This document shows positions 1 to 6,690 of a stretch of DNA of 9,631 nucleotides, one piece after another. The stretch's first letter is position 1, and each line of letters begins with the position of its first letter. This DNA is from UJ101 sp047975265 (GTDB lineage Bacteria; Bacteroidota; Bacteroidia; Flavobacteriales; UJ101): assembly GCA_047975265.1 (NCBI GenBank), contig JBKEDE010000051.1, positions 1 to 9,631 of the forward strand. Reading direction: 5' to 3'. The position numbers and the translations under genes were made by a program. Under the pieces are notes generated by a model. It had not been told where the DNA came from, searched no databases, and saw only the letters and a program-made list of their open reading frames with translations.

Positions 1-34
1 AGTGGTTATGGATCAGGTACCGGGTGACAAATAA
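1..34 (+). other. Possible tail of an upstream partial gene
   Basis: The first bases are richer in G and C than the AT-rich spacer that follows, as expected for the end of a coding region. Three + frames are open from the edge: one ends at a TGA at 25-27 (SGYGSGTG), one at a TAA at 32-34 (VVMDQVPGDK) and one at a TAA at 42-44. The tail is too short to choose a frame or name a product. A triosephosphate isomerase C-terminus was considered because tpiA can lie near prmA in Flavobacteriia, but none of the frames resembles one. A gene on the minus strand cannot be excluded. Positions 35-124 are an AT-rich spacer with no clear promoter match. Confidence 0.25.
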
Positions 35-124
35 ACGCCTTTAATTAATGATTTAAAATATTTTATAGAAAAATAAGAAAATTTAAACTATTATTTTTTA
101 ATGGTTAATCCGTATCTTTACGTC

Positions 125-958
125 ATGAGTTATCATTATGTTGAATACGTATTTACGGTTAAACCTTTACAACCTGTAACCGAAATTCTAATAGCAGAGT
201 TATCTTTAATTGATTTTGATAGTTTTTTGGAAACCGATACAGGTTTGCAAGCCTATGTTTTGGTTGAGAAAGAAAATAAAAATAATGTTAGAAATTTACA
301 AATTTTACAACATCCTGATTTTATAATTTCTTATACCCGTAAAAATGTAGAACCCATTAATTGGAATGAGGAATGGGAAAAAAAATTCAATCCTATTGAA
401 GTAGATGGAAAATGTTACGTTCGGGCTACTTTTCATCCTTCAAAACCTGCTTATCCGTATGAGATTGTTATTGACCCTAAAATGTCTTTCGGAACCGGAC
501 ATCATGAAACAACCTTTATGATGATTCAACAAATATTAAGTCATGACATGACAAAGAAGCAGGTTTTGGATATGGGATGTGGAACAGCTGTATTAGCCAT
601 GCTTGCCAAAATGAAAGGAGCTGATTTTGTAAAAGGAATTGATATTGATAAATGGGCATATGAAAATGCTGTTGAAAATGTAGAACGCAATCAATTGGAA
701 ATTTCCTTAGCTTTGGGGACAGTTGATTTATTAGGTTCTGAAACTTTTGATATTATTCTGGCTAATATAAATTGTAACATTTTATTACAAGATGCCACTC
801 ATTACACAAAAGTCTTAAATCTAAAAGGCGATTTATTTTTAAGTGGCTTCTATACAGAAGATTTACCTGTGATTCAAGAGGTGTTTGAAAAAAATGGCGT
901 ATATTTTGTGTCTTATATAGAAAAAAATAATTGGGTTTCAGCCCATTTTAAAAAATAA
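125..958 (+). CDS. prmA: Ribosomal protein L11 methyltransferase PrmA
   Basis: This cytosolic SAM-dependent methyltransferase modifies ribosomal protein L11 (N-terminus and lysines in the well-studied enzymes). The chosen start gives 277 residues. The N-terminal substrate-recognition domain covers roughly residues 1-95 and the Rossmann-like methyltransferase domain follows. Visible motifs are MSFGTGHHETT at about 120-130 (a PrmA hallmark), the SAM-binding loop VLDMGCGTAVLA from residue 147, an acidic motif in KGIDIDKWA, and LANINCNIL from residue 212 (the position of the catalytic-face N/D-P-P-Y-like motif). The frame is open from an ATG at 101, but the ATG at 125 (MSYHYVEYVFTV) matches the usual beginning of flavobacterial PrmA and the usual length. 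The extra eight residues MVNPYLYV are not expected. Only 4 bases separate it from clpS, so the two are probably co-transcribed. The gene is intact. Confidence 0.95.
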   Translation: MSYHYVEYVFTVKPLQPVTEILIAELSLIDFDSFLETDTGLQAYVLVEKENKNNVRNLQILQHPDFIISYTRKNVEPINWNEEWEKKFNPIEVDGKCYVRATFHPSKPAYPYEIVIDPKMSFGTGHHETTFMMIQQILSHDMTKKQVLDMGCGTAVLAMLAKMKGADFVKGIDIDKWAYENAVENVERNQLEISLALGTVDLLGSETFDIILANINCNILLQDATHYTKVLNLKGDLFLSGFYTEDLPVIQEVFEKNGVYFVSYIEKNNWVSAHFKK

Positions 959-962
959 TTTT

Positions 963-1238
963 ATGAGTACCATTATTAAAGAACAAGAAGATATTCAGCT
1001 ACTTGAACAAGAAGCACAACAACATCGGATTGTATTGCATAATGACGATTTTAATACATTTGATTTTGTAATTGAATCTTTAATGGAAGTTTGCGAACAC
1101 GACCTTCATCAAGCAGAACAATGTACCATGTTAGTTCATTATAAAGGTAAGTGTGAGGTTAAAACCGGGGATTTAGACGACTTGAAACCGCGTTGTTCAG
1201 AGCTTTTAAAAAGAGGTCTAAGTGCTGAATTAGTGTAA
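963..1238 (+). CDS. clpS: ATP-dependent Clp protease adaptor ClpS
   Basis: ClpS binds proteins carrying destabilising N-terminal residues and delivers them to the ClpA/ClpP protease (bacterial N-end rule). The 91-residue product has a polar flexible N-terminal extension (about 1-20) followed by the conserved core. The recognition pocket is visible as HNDDFNTFDFV (residues 26-36), in which N27 and D28 correspond to the residues that grip the substrate alpha-amino group, and as LVHYKGK, in which H59 is the matching pocket histidine. The E. coli gatekeeper Met40 position appears to be F33 here; a bulky residue at this site should shape N-degron preference, and Phe is what I recall in Bacteroidetes ClpS. 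The C-terminus GLSAELV is typical of flavobacterial ClpS. It starts 4 bases after prmA and is followed 27 bases later by the PspC gene, so a three-gene operon is likely. Confidence 0.95.
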   Translation: MSTIIKEQEDIQLLEQEAQQHRIVLHNDDFNTFDFVIESLMEVCEHDLHQAEQCTMLVHYKGKCEVKTGDLDDLKPRCSELLKRGLSAELV

Positions 1239-1265
1239 GTTTTAAATAATACTAAAAAATATAAA

Positions 1266-1454
1266 ATGATTAAAAGATTAACTCGAAATCCGAATGGAAT
1301 GTTAGGAGGTGTTTGTGCCGGCATTGCAGATTATTTTGAATTAGACCCAACGCTAATACGCATGGCTTATATTTTAATTTCAATACTTAGTGTAGCCTTT
1401 CCGGGAATTTTTGCGTACATAATTCTTTGGATTGTGATTCCAGATAGGAAATAA
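1266..1454 (+). CDS. Small PspC-domain membrane protein
   Basis: The 62-residue protein is essentially a single PspC domain. The N-terminal part, KRLTRNPNGMLGGVCAGIADYF, has the basic segment and the Gly-Gly-Val-Cys-Ala-Gly-Ile core of the family. DPTLIR follows, then a hydrophobic hairpin or long membrane segment at about residues 33-59, ending in IPDRK. In enterobacteria PspC partners PspB in the envelope phage-shock response. Stand-alone short PspC proteins in Bacteroidetes are widespread and their exact role is unknown, so envelope-stress function is an inference from the family. It lies 27 bases downstream of clpS in the same direction and probably closes that operon. No pspA, pspB or pspF is visible here. 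Confidence 0.88.
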   Translation: MIKRLTRNPNGMLGGVCAGIADYFELDPTLIRMAYILISILSVAFPGIFAYIILWIVIPDRK

Positions 1455-1502
1455 GAAAATATCTGTAAAGGCTATAGACTAAGAGATTTTAAATTTTCTT
1501 TC

Positions 1503-1528
1503 AAAAAGAGGTTCAATTTCGAGCCTCT
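1503..1528 (-). terminator. Rho-independent-type terminator, minus strand
   Basis: A perfect 8-bp stem (one G-T pair on the + strand reading) is formed by AGAGGTTC at 1507-1514 and GAGCCTCT at 1521-1528, with a 6-base loop. Read on the minus strand, the stem is followed at once by five T residues (the complement of A at 1503-1507), the classical intrinsic terminator layout. It lies 16 bases beyond the transposase-remnant stop, so it would end transcripts from the IS remnant and from the 474-codon gene. On the + strand no T run follows, so any role in ending the prmA-clpS-pspC transcript would be weaker. Whether it belongs to the IS or to the host is unknown. Confidence 0.65.
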
Positions 1529-1543
1529 CTTATTAAGCCTCAT

Positions 1544-2179
1544 TTATTTTGGTTTAACAAATTTAGTATATTTTTTTAATATTTTAGAGTGTTCTTTTTC
1601 AAGTTCTGAAGTTTCTTTTCTCCATCGCCATTTGCATTCTTTTAGATGATAAATAAAGGTGGATTTTACGCCATTAAATTTTGCTAATCGTTTTTTTGTA
1701 AAATTCCAAAAACTTTCAATTCCATTTATATGAACGCCATTTTTATTGGAAAAACTTTTGCTTTTATCGATACGAAAATGTTTTTCATAACCAATATCAA
1801 TTAATCCAGAATAACCACGCCAACCATCAGTAAAAATAGCACTTTCAGGACTAACCTTTCCTCTTATTACTTTACGTAAAGTATTACTTTTTACATTTGG
1901 GATAAGTTTTGTGAAACGCTTGCTTCTCTTTCAAAGACACCAAATACAGCTTGTTTCCAACCTCGCTTTTGAGGCATATTAACTCCTCGCAATCTTTTTG
2001 CTCCAAAGTAAGCTTCATCTAATTCAATTTCACCAAAAAACAAACTCAAATCAGCCCGTTGTTTTTTTTAAAATTGCATCTCTAAAAATTTTGAAATATC
2101 GATTAACAGTATTGCGATTTAGACCTAAAATTTCTGCTGTTTTAGTAGCGTCAATATTGCCACAAAAAAAGTGAACGAC
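1544..2179 (-). pseudogene. IS1595-family transposase, 5'-truncated, two frameshifts
   Basis: Conceptual translation across three frames gives an IS1016-like DDE-type (ISXO2-like) transposase. The first block is a helix-turn-helix, HFFCGNIDATKTAEILGLNR, then FGEIELDEAYFGAKR with the first acidic residues, FTDGWRGYSGL with the second Asp, and the third-motif region INGIESFWNFTKKRLAKFNG. HLKECKWRWR and the C-terminus KFVKPK follow, with a TAA at 1546-1544. In this family the catalytic set is DDN/DDE-like, and the N of INGIESFW is visible. The first frameshift is one extra base in a run of eight T (2062-2069, + strand); with seven the frame reads ILKKQRADLSLFFGEIELDE. The second is one missing base near 1921-1924, where ER-E-G-KRFTKLIPN would be expected. 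The N-terminal residues and start codon are lost. It is non-functional unless rescued by slippage, which the second lesion makes unlikely. Confidence 0.85.
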
Positions 2180-3604
2180 CTAATCTGTATCATAATCAAA
2201 CTCTTTTTGAAATCCGAACATTCCATTCCTCATAATAATCTCCGCAACGCCATCCGGAACTTGGTCTTCCCAACCACCTTCACCATTTTCAATTTTTTTG
2301 AGAATTTTTCGGGAATATATGTTTAAAAGCGATTCATCACAATTCTCAAGATCTACAATTCTTCCATTAAGTTTAAAATGCTTATACAAATCTTTCATTC
2401 GAGGGTGTACTTTCAAGTTTTTAGAAGTTAATTTTTCTCCATTTTCCCTGTTAATGTAAGGATATAAGTACAGTTTTAAATCTTTCATAAACAGTTTTCC
2501 AAAAGCTTCCAAAATACCACCACTTAAATCACGATAGTATTTTTCGTCAAAAATTTCCATTAAGTTGTTAACCCCCATGGCTAACCCCATTCTCGCTTTT
2601 GTAAATCGGCTGAAATATTCGGTTAATTTATAATACTCGGAAAAATTGGAAATTAAAACGGTATGACCCAACCGGCATAAGATATCCGTACGATCAAGGA
2701 AATCTCGTTCATTAATCTCACCGGATGATTTTAAATTAGATAATGTGATTTCAAACAAGGTTTCTGTATGATTTGGGTCTACTTTATTTTCTTTGCTGAA
2801 TTTGGCATAACCTGATTGGAACATATCCACATTTACTTTCGTAACCGGTCTGAAGCTACCTCGTACGGCAAAAATATTTTTTTTATACAAGAGCTGTGCC
2901 GGTAAAATATTGTTTCCATCAGGACCAAAAATAACGGCATCCGTAAAACCGTTTCTAACCAATTGCAAACTCATCAAACGGTTATCTACATAAGCAAAAC
3001 GAGGTCCTGAAAAATTAACCATATCGACTTCTATTTGATCTTTTTCAAGATTATCATACAATGATAATAGCAATCTTTTCGGATTATCATAATAATGAAA
3101 CGCTCCGTAAACAAGGTTTGTTCCCATAATGCCTAAAGTTTCTTGTTGCAAACGTGCGTCATTCTCATGAAACCGAATATGGAATACAATTTCGTTATAA
3201 TCTTCATCAGAGGCTAATTGAAAGCGGATACCCACCCATCCGTGTCCTTTAAACGTTTTGGCATAATTAATAGTTGTAACCGTATTGGCATAAGCAAAAA
3301 AACATGTTTTAGGGTGATCATCTCTTGACAAACGTTGTTCTAAAAGACCAACTTCCCAATTAATCATCTTTTTTAAACGGGTTTCGGTTACATAGCGTCC
3401 ATCATCTTCTGCACCGTATATGGCATCACTAAACGTCTTATCATAAGCTGACATAGCTTTGGCTATCGTCCCTGAAGCTCCTCCCGCTCTAAAAAAATTA
3501 CGAGCAGTTTCTTGACCGGCACCAATTTCTGCAAAAGTTCCGTAAATAAGAGGATTCAGATTGACCTCAAGACTTTTTTGTTTGGACGTTAAAACTCTTT
3601 CCAT
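2180..3604 (-). CDS. Conserved flavobacterial protein of unknown function (474 aa)
   Basis: The product is predicted to be soluble: there is no signal peptide and no convincing membrane segment. I recognise it as a conserved protein of Flavobacteriia, but I know of no established function. I recall database entries giving it names such as TonB-dependent receptor or nicotinate-nucleotide adenylyltransferase. The sequence shows neither a beta-barrel/plug nor a clear nucleotidyltransferase HxGH motif, so I would not use those names. Strongly conserved-looking blocks are YGTFAEIGAGQE (21-32), FFRAGGASGTIAK (37-49), GHGWVGIRFQ (120-129), MGTNLVYGAF (160-169) and FGPDGNNILPAQLLYKKN (226-243), then VRGSFRPVTKVN (247-258) and LDRTDILCRLGHTVLISNF (303-321). 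The ATG start gives MERVLTSKQK, a typical beginning. The 3' end abuts the IS1595 remnant in the same frame, so the last few residues (DYDTD) may be altered or IS-derived. It is divergent from sucA across 267 bp. Confidence 0.8.
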   Translation of the reverse strand: MERVLTSKQKSLEVNLNPLIYGTFAEIGAGQETARNFFRAGGASGTIAKAMSAYDKTFSDAIYGAEDDGRYVTETRLKKMINWEVGLLEQRLSRDDHPKTCFFAYANTVTTINYAKTFKGHGWVGIRFQLASDEDYNEIVFHIRFHENDARLQQETLGIMGTNLVYGAFHYYDNPKRLLLSLYDNLEKDQIEVDMVNFSGPRFAYVDNRLMSLQLVRNGFTDAVIFGPDGNNILPAQLLYKKNIFAVRGSFRPVTKVNVDMFQSGYAKFSKENKVDPNHTETLFEITLSNLKSSGEINERDFLDRTDILCRLGHTVLISNFSEYYKLTEYFSRFTKARMGLAMGVNNLMEIFDEKYYRDLSGGILEAFGKLFMKDLKLYLYPYINRENGEKLTSKNLKVHPRMKDLYKHFKLNGRIVDLENCDESLLNIYSRKILKKIENGEGGWEDQVPDGVAEIIMRNGMFGFQKEFDYDTD

Positions 3605-3747
3605 TTTTATTTTATCTAATATGTAGTTTGGCAGGCTAAAATTATAAAAAATATATCAAACTCAAAATATAAAACACTCAATACGATTATTTATAAAAAA
3701 TCGATGGACTCTATGTCGGATAAACAATAATTTTATTACGAAAATAT

Positions 3748-3783
3748 AGGTTTTTTCCCCTGTTAAGTAAAATTAACAAACCT
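3748..3783. promoter_or_regulatory. Two-part dyad in the intergenic region before sucA
   Basis: TGTTAA at 3761-3766 and TTAACA at 3773-3778 form a perfect 6-bp inverted repeat around a 6-base spacer. It is continued outward by AGGTT (3748-3752) and AACCT (3779-3783), with eight unpaired bases (TTTTCCCC) on the left side only. It lies about 90 bases upstream of the sucA start and within the divergent spacer shared with the 474-codon gene. It could be a regulator-binding site or a transcript hairpin. AT-rich spacers yield such repeats by chance, so the call is weak. Confidence 0.3.
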
Positions 3784-3810
3784 GCTTTAAAGTGTAAAAA
3801 AACATAAAAA

Positions 3811-3825
3811 ATATTTGGGGATAAA
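3811..3825 (+). promoter_or_regulatory. Possible sucA promoter element
   Basis: ATATTTGGGGATAAA lies 47 bases before the sucA start. TTTG is the conserved half of the Bacteroidetes -7 element (TAnnTTTG), but the TA half is AA here and I see no clear TTG at -33. A nearly identical string (ATATTTGGGATAAA) lies at 8363-8376 ahead of another + strand gene, which slightly raises the chance that both are promoter elements. Confidence 0.25.
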
Positions 3826-3871
3826 TTATTATTTATATCTTTATTTTTTAAATAAAAGAACCAATATAATA

Positions 3872-6622
3872 ATGGATAGATATTCCTTTTTGAATGCGGT
3901 ACATCCGGAAGTACTGGAATCGCAATACGAAAAGTATTTACAGAGTCCAGACAGTGTAGAACCGAGTTGGAGAGCTTTTTTTCAAGGATTTGATTTTGGA
4001 AGAGATGAAAGGTATGGAGAAGAAGCAAAAACACAAACCGTCGTTGTTTCACAGTCGGGAGCAGTTGGTACTCAGGTAAATAAAGAATTTAAGGTAATCA
4101 ATTTGATTAATGATTACCGCAAAAGAGGGCATTTATTTACCAAAACCAATCCAGTTAGACAGCGTAGAGATTATAATCCCAAAATTACGTTACAAAACCA
4201 TGATTTATCTGAAGCTGATTTGAATGAGACTTTCAAGGCGGGTAAGATTATAGGATTGGAAAATGCTACGCTGAAAGAAATTATTGTACAATTGCAAAAT
4301 ATTTATTGTCAGTCAATTGGAGTGGAATACATGTACATTCGTCATCCCGAAAAAGTAGAATGGATCCAAACATGGATTAACCGTAATTCAAATAAACCTA
4401 ATTTTTCGGCTGATCAAAAAAAACATATTTTACACAAATTAAATCAAGCGGTTTCTTTTGAAAATTATTTACATACCAAATTCGTCGGACAAAAACGCTT
4501 TTCGTTAGAAGGAGGAGAAACATTAATCCCAGCCTTAGATTCCTTAATTGAACATGCTGCAAATCAGCATAATGTAGAAGAATTTGTAGTAGGAATGGCT
4601 CATCGAGGTCGTTTAAATGTTTTGACAAATATTTTTGGAAAAACATATGAACAGATATTTGGTGAATTTCAAGGAAAAGAATTAGAAGAATTTGTTTTCT
4701 CAGGTGATGTAAAATACCATTTAGGCTCAACAAATCTTATTAAAAGTTCACACAGCGAAAAACAAGTAAAAATCAATTTAGCCCCCAATCCTTCTCATTT
4801 AGAAACCGTAGATGCTGTGGTAGAGGGAATTGCCCGTGCAAAAGTAGATTTAGATTACGACGGAGATTACAATAAATTAGTTCCGGTATTAATTCACGGT
4901 GATGCTGCCATAGCAGGACAAGGAATTGTATATGAAGTTATTCAAATGATGAAACTTCGAGGATATAAAACAGGAGGAACTATCCATATCGTAATCAACA
5001 ATCAAATTGGTTTTACAACTAATTACTTAGACGGGCGTTCAAGTACTTATTGTACAGATGTGGGAAAAGTAACACTTTCACCCGTACTACATGTAAATGC
5101 AGATGATGCAGAAGCCGTAGTGCATGCTCTACAATTTGCAATTGATTATCGAATGCGTTTTGGACAAGATGTATTTATCGATTTATTGGGATATAGAAAA
5201 TACGGTCATAATGAAGGAGATGAGCCTCGTTTTACACAACCTGAATTATATAAAGCTATCTCAAAACATCCAAATCCGCGTGAAATTTATAACGAAAAAC
5301 TAAAAAATGAAGGTATTATTGACAATAAGGTATTGAAAGAGATGGAAAAACAGTTTAAAGAACTGTTAGACAAAGACTTTGATGCGTCAAAAATAAGAAA
5401 AAAAAATCAATTAGAACCTTTTATGGAAGATGAATGGGAAGGTTATGAATTAGTATTGGATGAAAAAAGGATATTCGAACCAATGGATACAAGCGTACCA
5501 AAGGAAACTTTAGTAGAAATAGCTCAAGTTTTGGGGGAACTGCCTTCAAATAAAAAATTTATCCGAAAAATAGAAAAAATCATTAAAGGACGAAAAGAAA
5601 CATTTGAAGAAGGAACAAAACTAGACTGGGGGTTGGTTGAAATGTTGGCTTACGGAACTTTAATGAAAGAAGGGCATAGCATTCGAATTTCAGGGGAAGA
5701 TGTACAACGTGGTACTTTTTCGCACCGACACGCTGTCATAAAAACGGAAGAAGACGAAGAAATTACATTGATCAATCAACTCAATACAGGTTCTATATTC
5801 GAAGCCTATAATTCACACTTATCAGAATACGGTGTGCTTGGTTTTGATTATGGATATGCCTTAGCTTCACCTGAAACTATGACTCTTTGGGAAGCACAGT
5901 TTGGTGACTTCAGTAATGGGGCACAAATTATGTTTGACCAATATATATCTGCGGCTGAAGATAAATGGAAAATGCAGAACGGTTTAGTTGTTTTATTGCC
6001 TCATGGATATGAAGGACAAGGAGCAGAACATTCGTCAGCCCGTATTGAACGCTATCTGCAATTATGTGCCAACTTCAATATGACCGTAGCAAATTGTACT
6101 ACTCCGGCAAACCATTTCCACATGTTGCGTCGTCAAATGAAACGTAATTTTAGAAAACCATTAATTGTCTTTACACCTAAGAGCTTGTTGCGTCATCCTC
6201 GCTGTATTTCTACGGTTGATGATTTAATAAATGGTCGTTTTCAAGAAGTAATAGATGACCAAACGGCAAAAACGGCTAAAGTTAAAAAAGTAGTGTTGGT
6301 TTCAGGTAAATTTTATTATGATTTATTAGCCAAAAAAGAAGAAATAAATGCAGAACATATAGCCTTAATCCGTATAGAGCAATTATATCCTTTGGCTAAA
6401 AAAGAAATCAATAAGATTATTTCAAAATATACCAATGCCATTGAAATTATTTGGGCACAAGAAGAACCGGAAAACATGGGAGCTTGGTCTTATATTTTAC
6501 GCCAATTGCGTGAGATACCATTTCAAGTAATGTCGCCTCCGGAAAGTGCTGCCACAGCAGCAGGGTCTGCAACACGGCATGCTAAGTTTCATAATGCTGT
6601 AATCGACAAAGTTATAAATTAA
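3872..6622 (+). CDS. sucA: 2-oxoglutarate dehydrogenase E1 component
   Basis: This is the thiamine-diphosphate-dependent E1 of the 2-oxoglutarate dehydrogenase complex. It decarboxylates 2-oxoglutarate and passes the succinyl group to the lipoyl arm of SucB in the TCA cycle. The 916-residue length is normal for the family. Regions in order: the E1 N-terminal peptide (FLNAVHPEVLESQYEKYLQS), proposed to bind E2; the dehydrogenase E1 domain with HRGRLNVL from H244; the ThDP/Mg site with GDAAIAGQG from G343 and NNQIGFTTN from N376; the transketolase-like pyrimidine domain; and the C-terminal domain with HGYEGQGAEHSSARIERYLQ from H711. The frame is open from 3815, but the 19 extra codons read as low-complexity spacer (MGINYYLYLYFLNKRTNII). 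MDRYSFLNAVHPEVLE at 3872 matches the usual flavobacterial start. The long A8 and A9 runs in the gene (4416-4423 and 5398-5406) are in frame. It is followed 68 bases later by sucB. Confidence 0.97.
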   Translation: MDRYSFLNAVHPEVLESQYEKYLQSPDSVEPSWRAFFQGFDFGRDERYGEEAKTQTVVVSQSGAVGTQVNKEFKVINLINDYRKRGHLFTKTNPVRQRRDYNPKITLQNHDLSEADLNETFKAGKIIGLENATLKEIIVQLQNIYCQSIGVEYMYIRHPEKVEWIQTWINRNSNKPNFSADQKKHILHKLNQAVSFENYLHTKFVGQKRFSLEGGETLIPALDSLIEHAANQHNVEEFVVGMAHRGRLNVLTNIFGKTYEQIFGEFQGKELEEFVFSGDVKYHLGSTNLIKSSHSEKQVKINLAPNPSHLETVDAVVEGIARAKVDLDYDGDYNKLVPVLIHGDAAIAGQGIVYEVIQMMKLRGYKTGGTIHIVINNQIGFTTNYLDGRSSTYCTDVGKVTLSPVLHVNADDAEAVVHALQFAIDYRMRFGQDVFIDLLGYRKYGHNEGDEPRFTQPELYKAISKHPNPREIYNEKLKNEGIIDNKVLKEMEKQFKELLDKDFDASKIRKKNQLEPFMEDEWEGYELVLDEKRIFEPMDTSVPKETLVEIAQVLGELPSNKKFIRKIEKIIKGRKETFEEGTKLDWGLVEMLAYGTLMKEGHSIRISGEDVQRGTFSHRHAVIKTEEDEEITLINQLNTGSIFEAYNSHLSEYGVLGFDYGYALASPETMTLWEAQFGDFSNGAQIMFDQYISAAEDKWKMQNGLVVLLPHGYEGQGAEHSSARIERYLQLCANFNMTVANCTTPANHFHMLRRQMKRNFRKPLIVFTPKSLLRHPRCISTVDDLINGRFQEVIDDQTAKTAKVKKVVLVSGKFYYDLLAKKEEINAEHIALIRIEQLYPLAKKEINKIISKYTNAIEIIWAQEEPENMGAWSYILRQLREIPFQVMSPPESAATAAGSATRHAKFHNAVIDKVIN

Positions 6623-6627
6623 AATAA

Positions 6628-6661
6628 AAAGTATGAAAGAAAATTGTAACTTTCAAACTTT
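6628..6661 (+). other. Intercistronic hairpin between sucA and sucB
   Basis: AAAGT-a-TGAAAG (6628-6639) pairs with CTTTCA-a-ACTTT (6650-6661), giving an 11-bp stem with one A-A mismatch and a 10-base loop. No T run follows, so it is not an intrinsic terminator. It begins 6 bases after the sucA stop codon and ends 29 bases before the sucB start. That position would suit an mRNA processing or 3'-end stability element affecting the E1:E2 ratio, but this role is inferred. Confidence 0.45.
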
Positions 6662-6690
6662 AGTAACCAAAATTTAAAAAGATACCAAGA

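Larger units (their letters stand above)
1503..2179 (-). mobile_element. IS1595-family (IS1016-like) insertion sequence remnant
   Basis: This is the scar of an insertion sequence, recognised from its transposase (described separately). The end carrying the transposase start is missing: the recognisable protein begins inside the N-terminal helix-turn-helix, directly after the stop codon of the neighbouring 474-codon gene, with no room for a terminal inverted repeat. The other boundary is undefined. I set it provisionally at the terminator hairpin, because no matching inverted repeat or target duplication could be found by eye. The element cannot move by itself. Confidence 0.7.

Noticed and set aside
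1..34. Upstream tail as the end of tpiA
   Set aside because: No frame resembles a triosephosphate isomerase C-terminus; the neighbour expectation alone is not evidence.
101..124. Upstream ATG giving a 285-residue PrmA
   Set aside because: The eight extra residues do not look like the PrmA N-terminus; the ATG at 125 gives the usual start and length.
1139..1324. Minus-strand open frames at 1139-1324, 3711-4052, 4398-4733, 6789-7022 and 9220-9489
   Set aside because: They lie opposite well-supported genes, intergenic or IS sequence, and their translations show no domain-like pattern.
3815..3871. Upstream start giving a 935-residue SucA
   Set aside because: The extra 19 codons are AT-rich spacer translated as Ile, Asn, Tyr and Leu; the family's N-terminal FLNAVHPEVLE segment starts right after the ATG at 3872.
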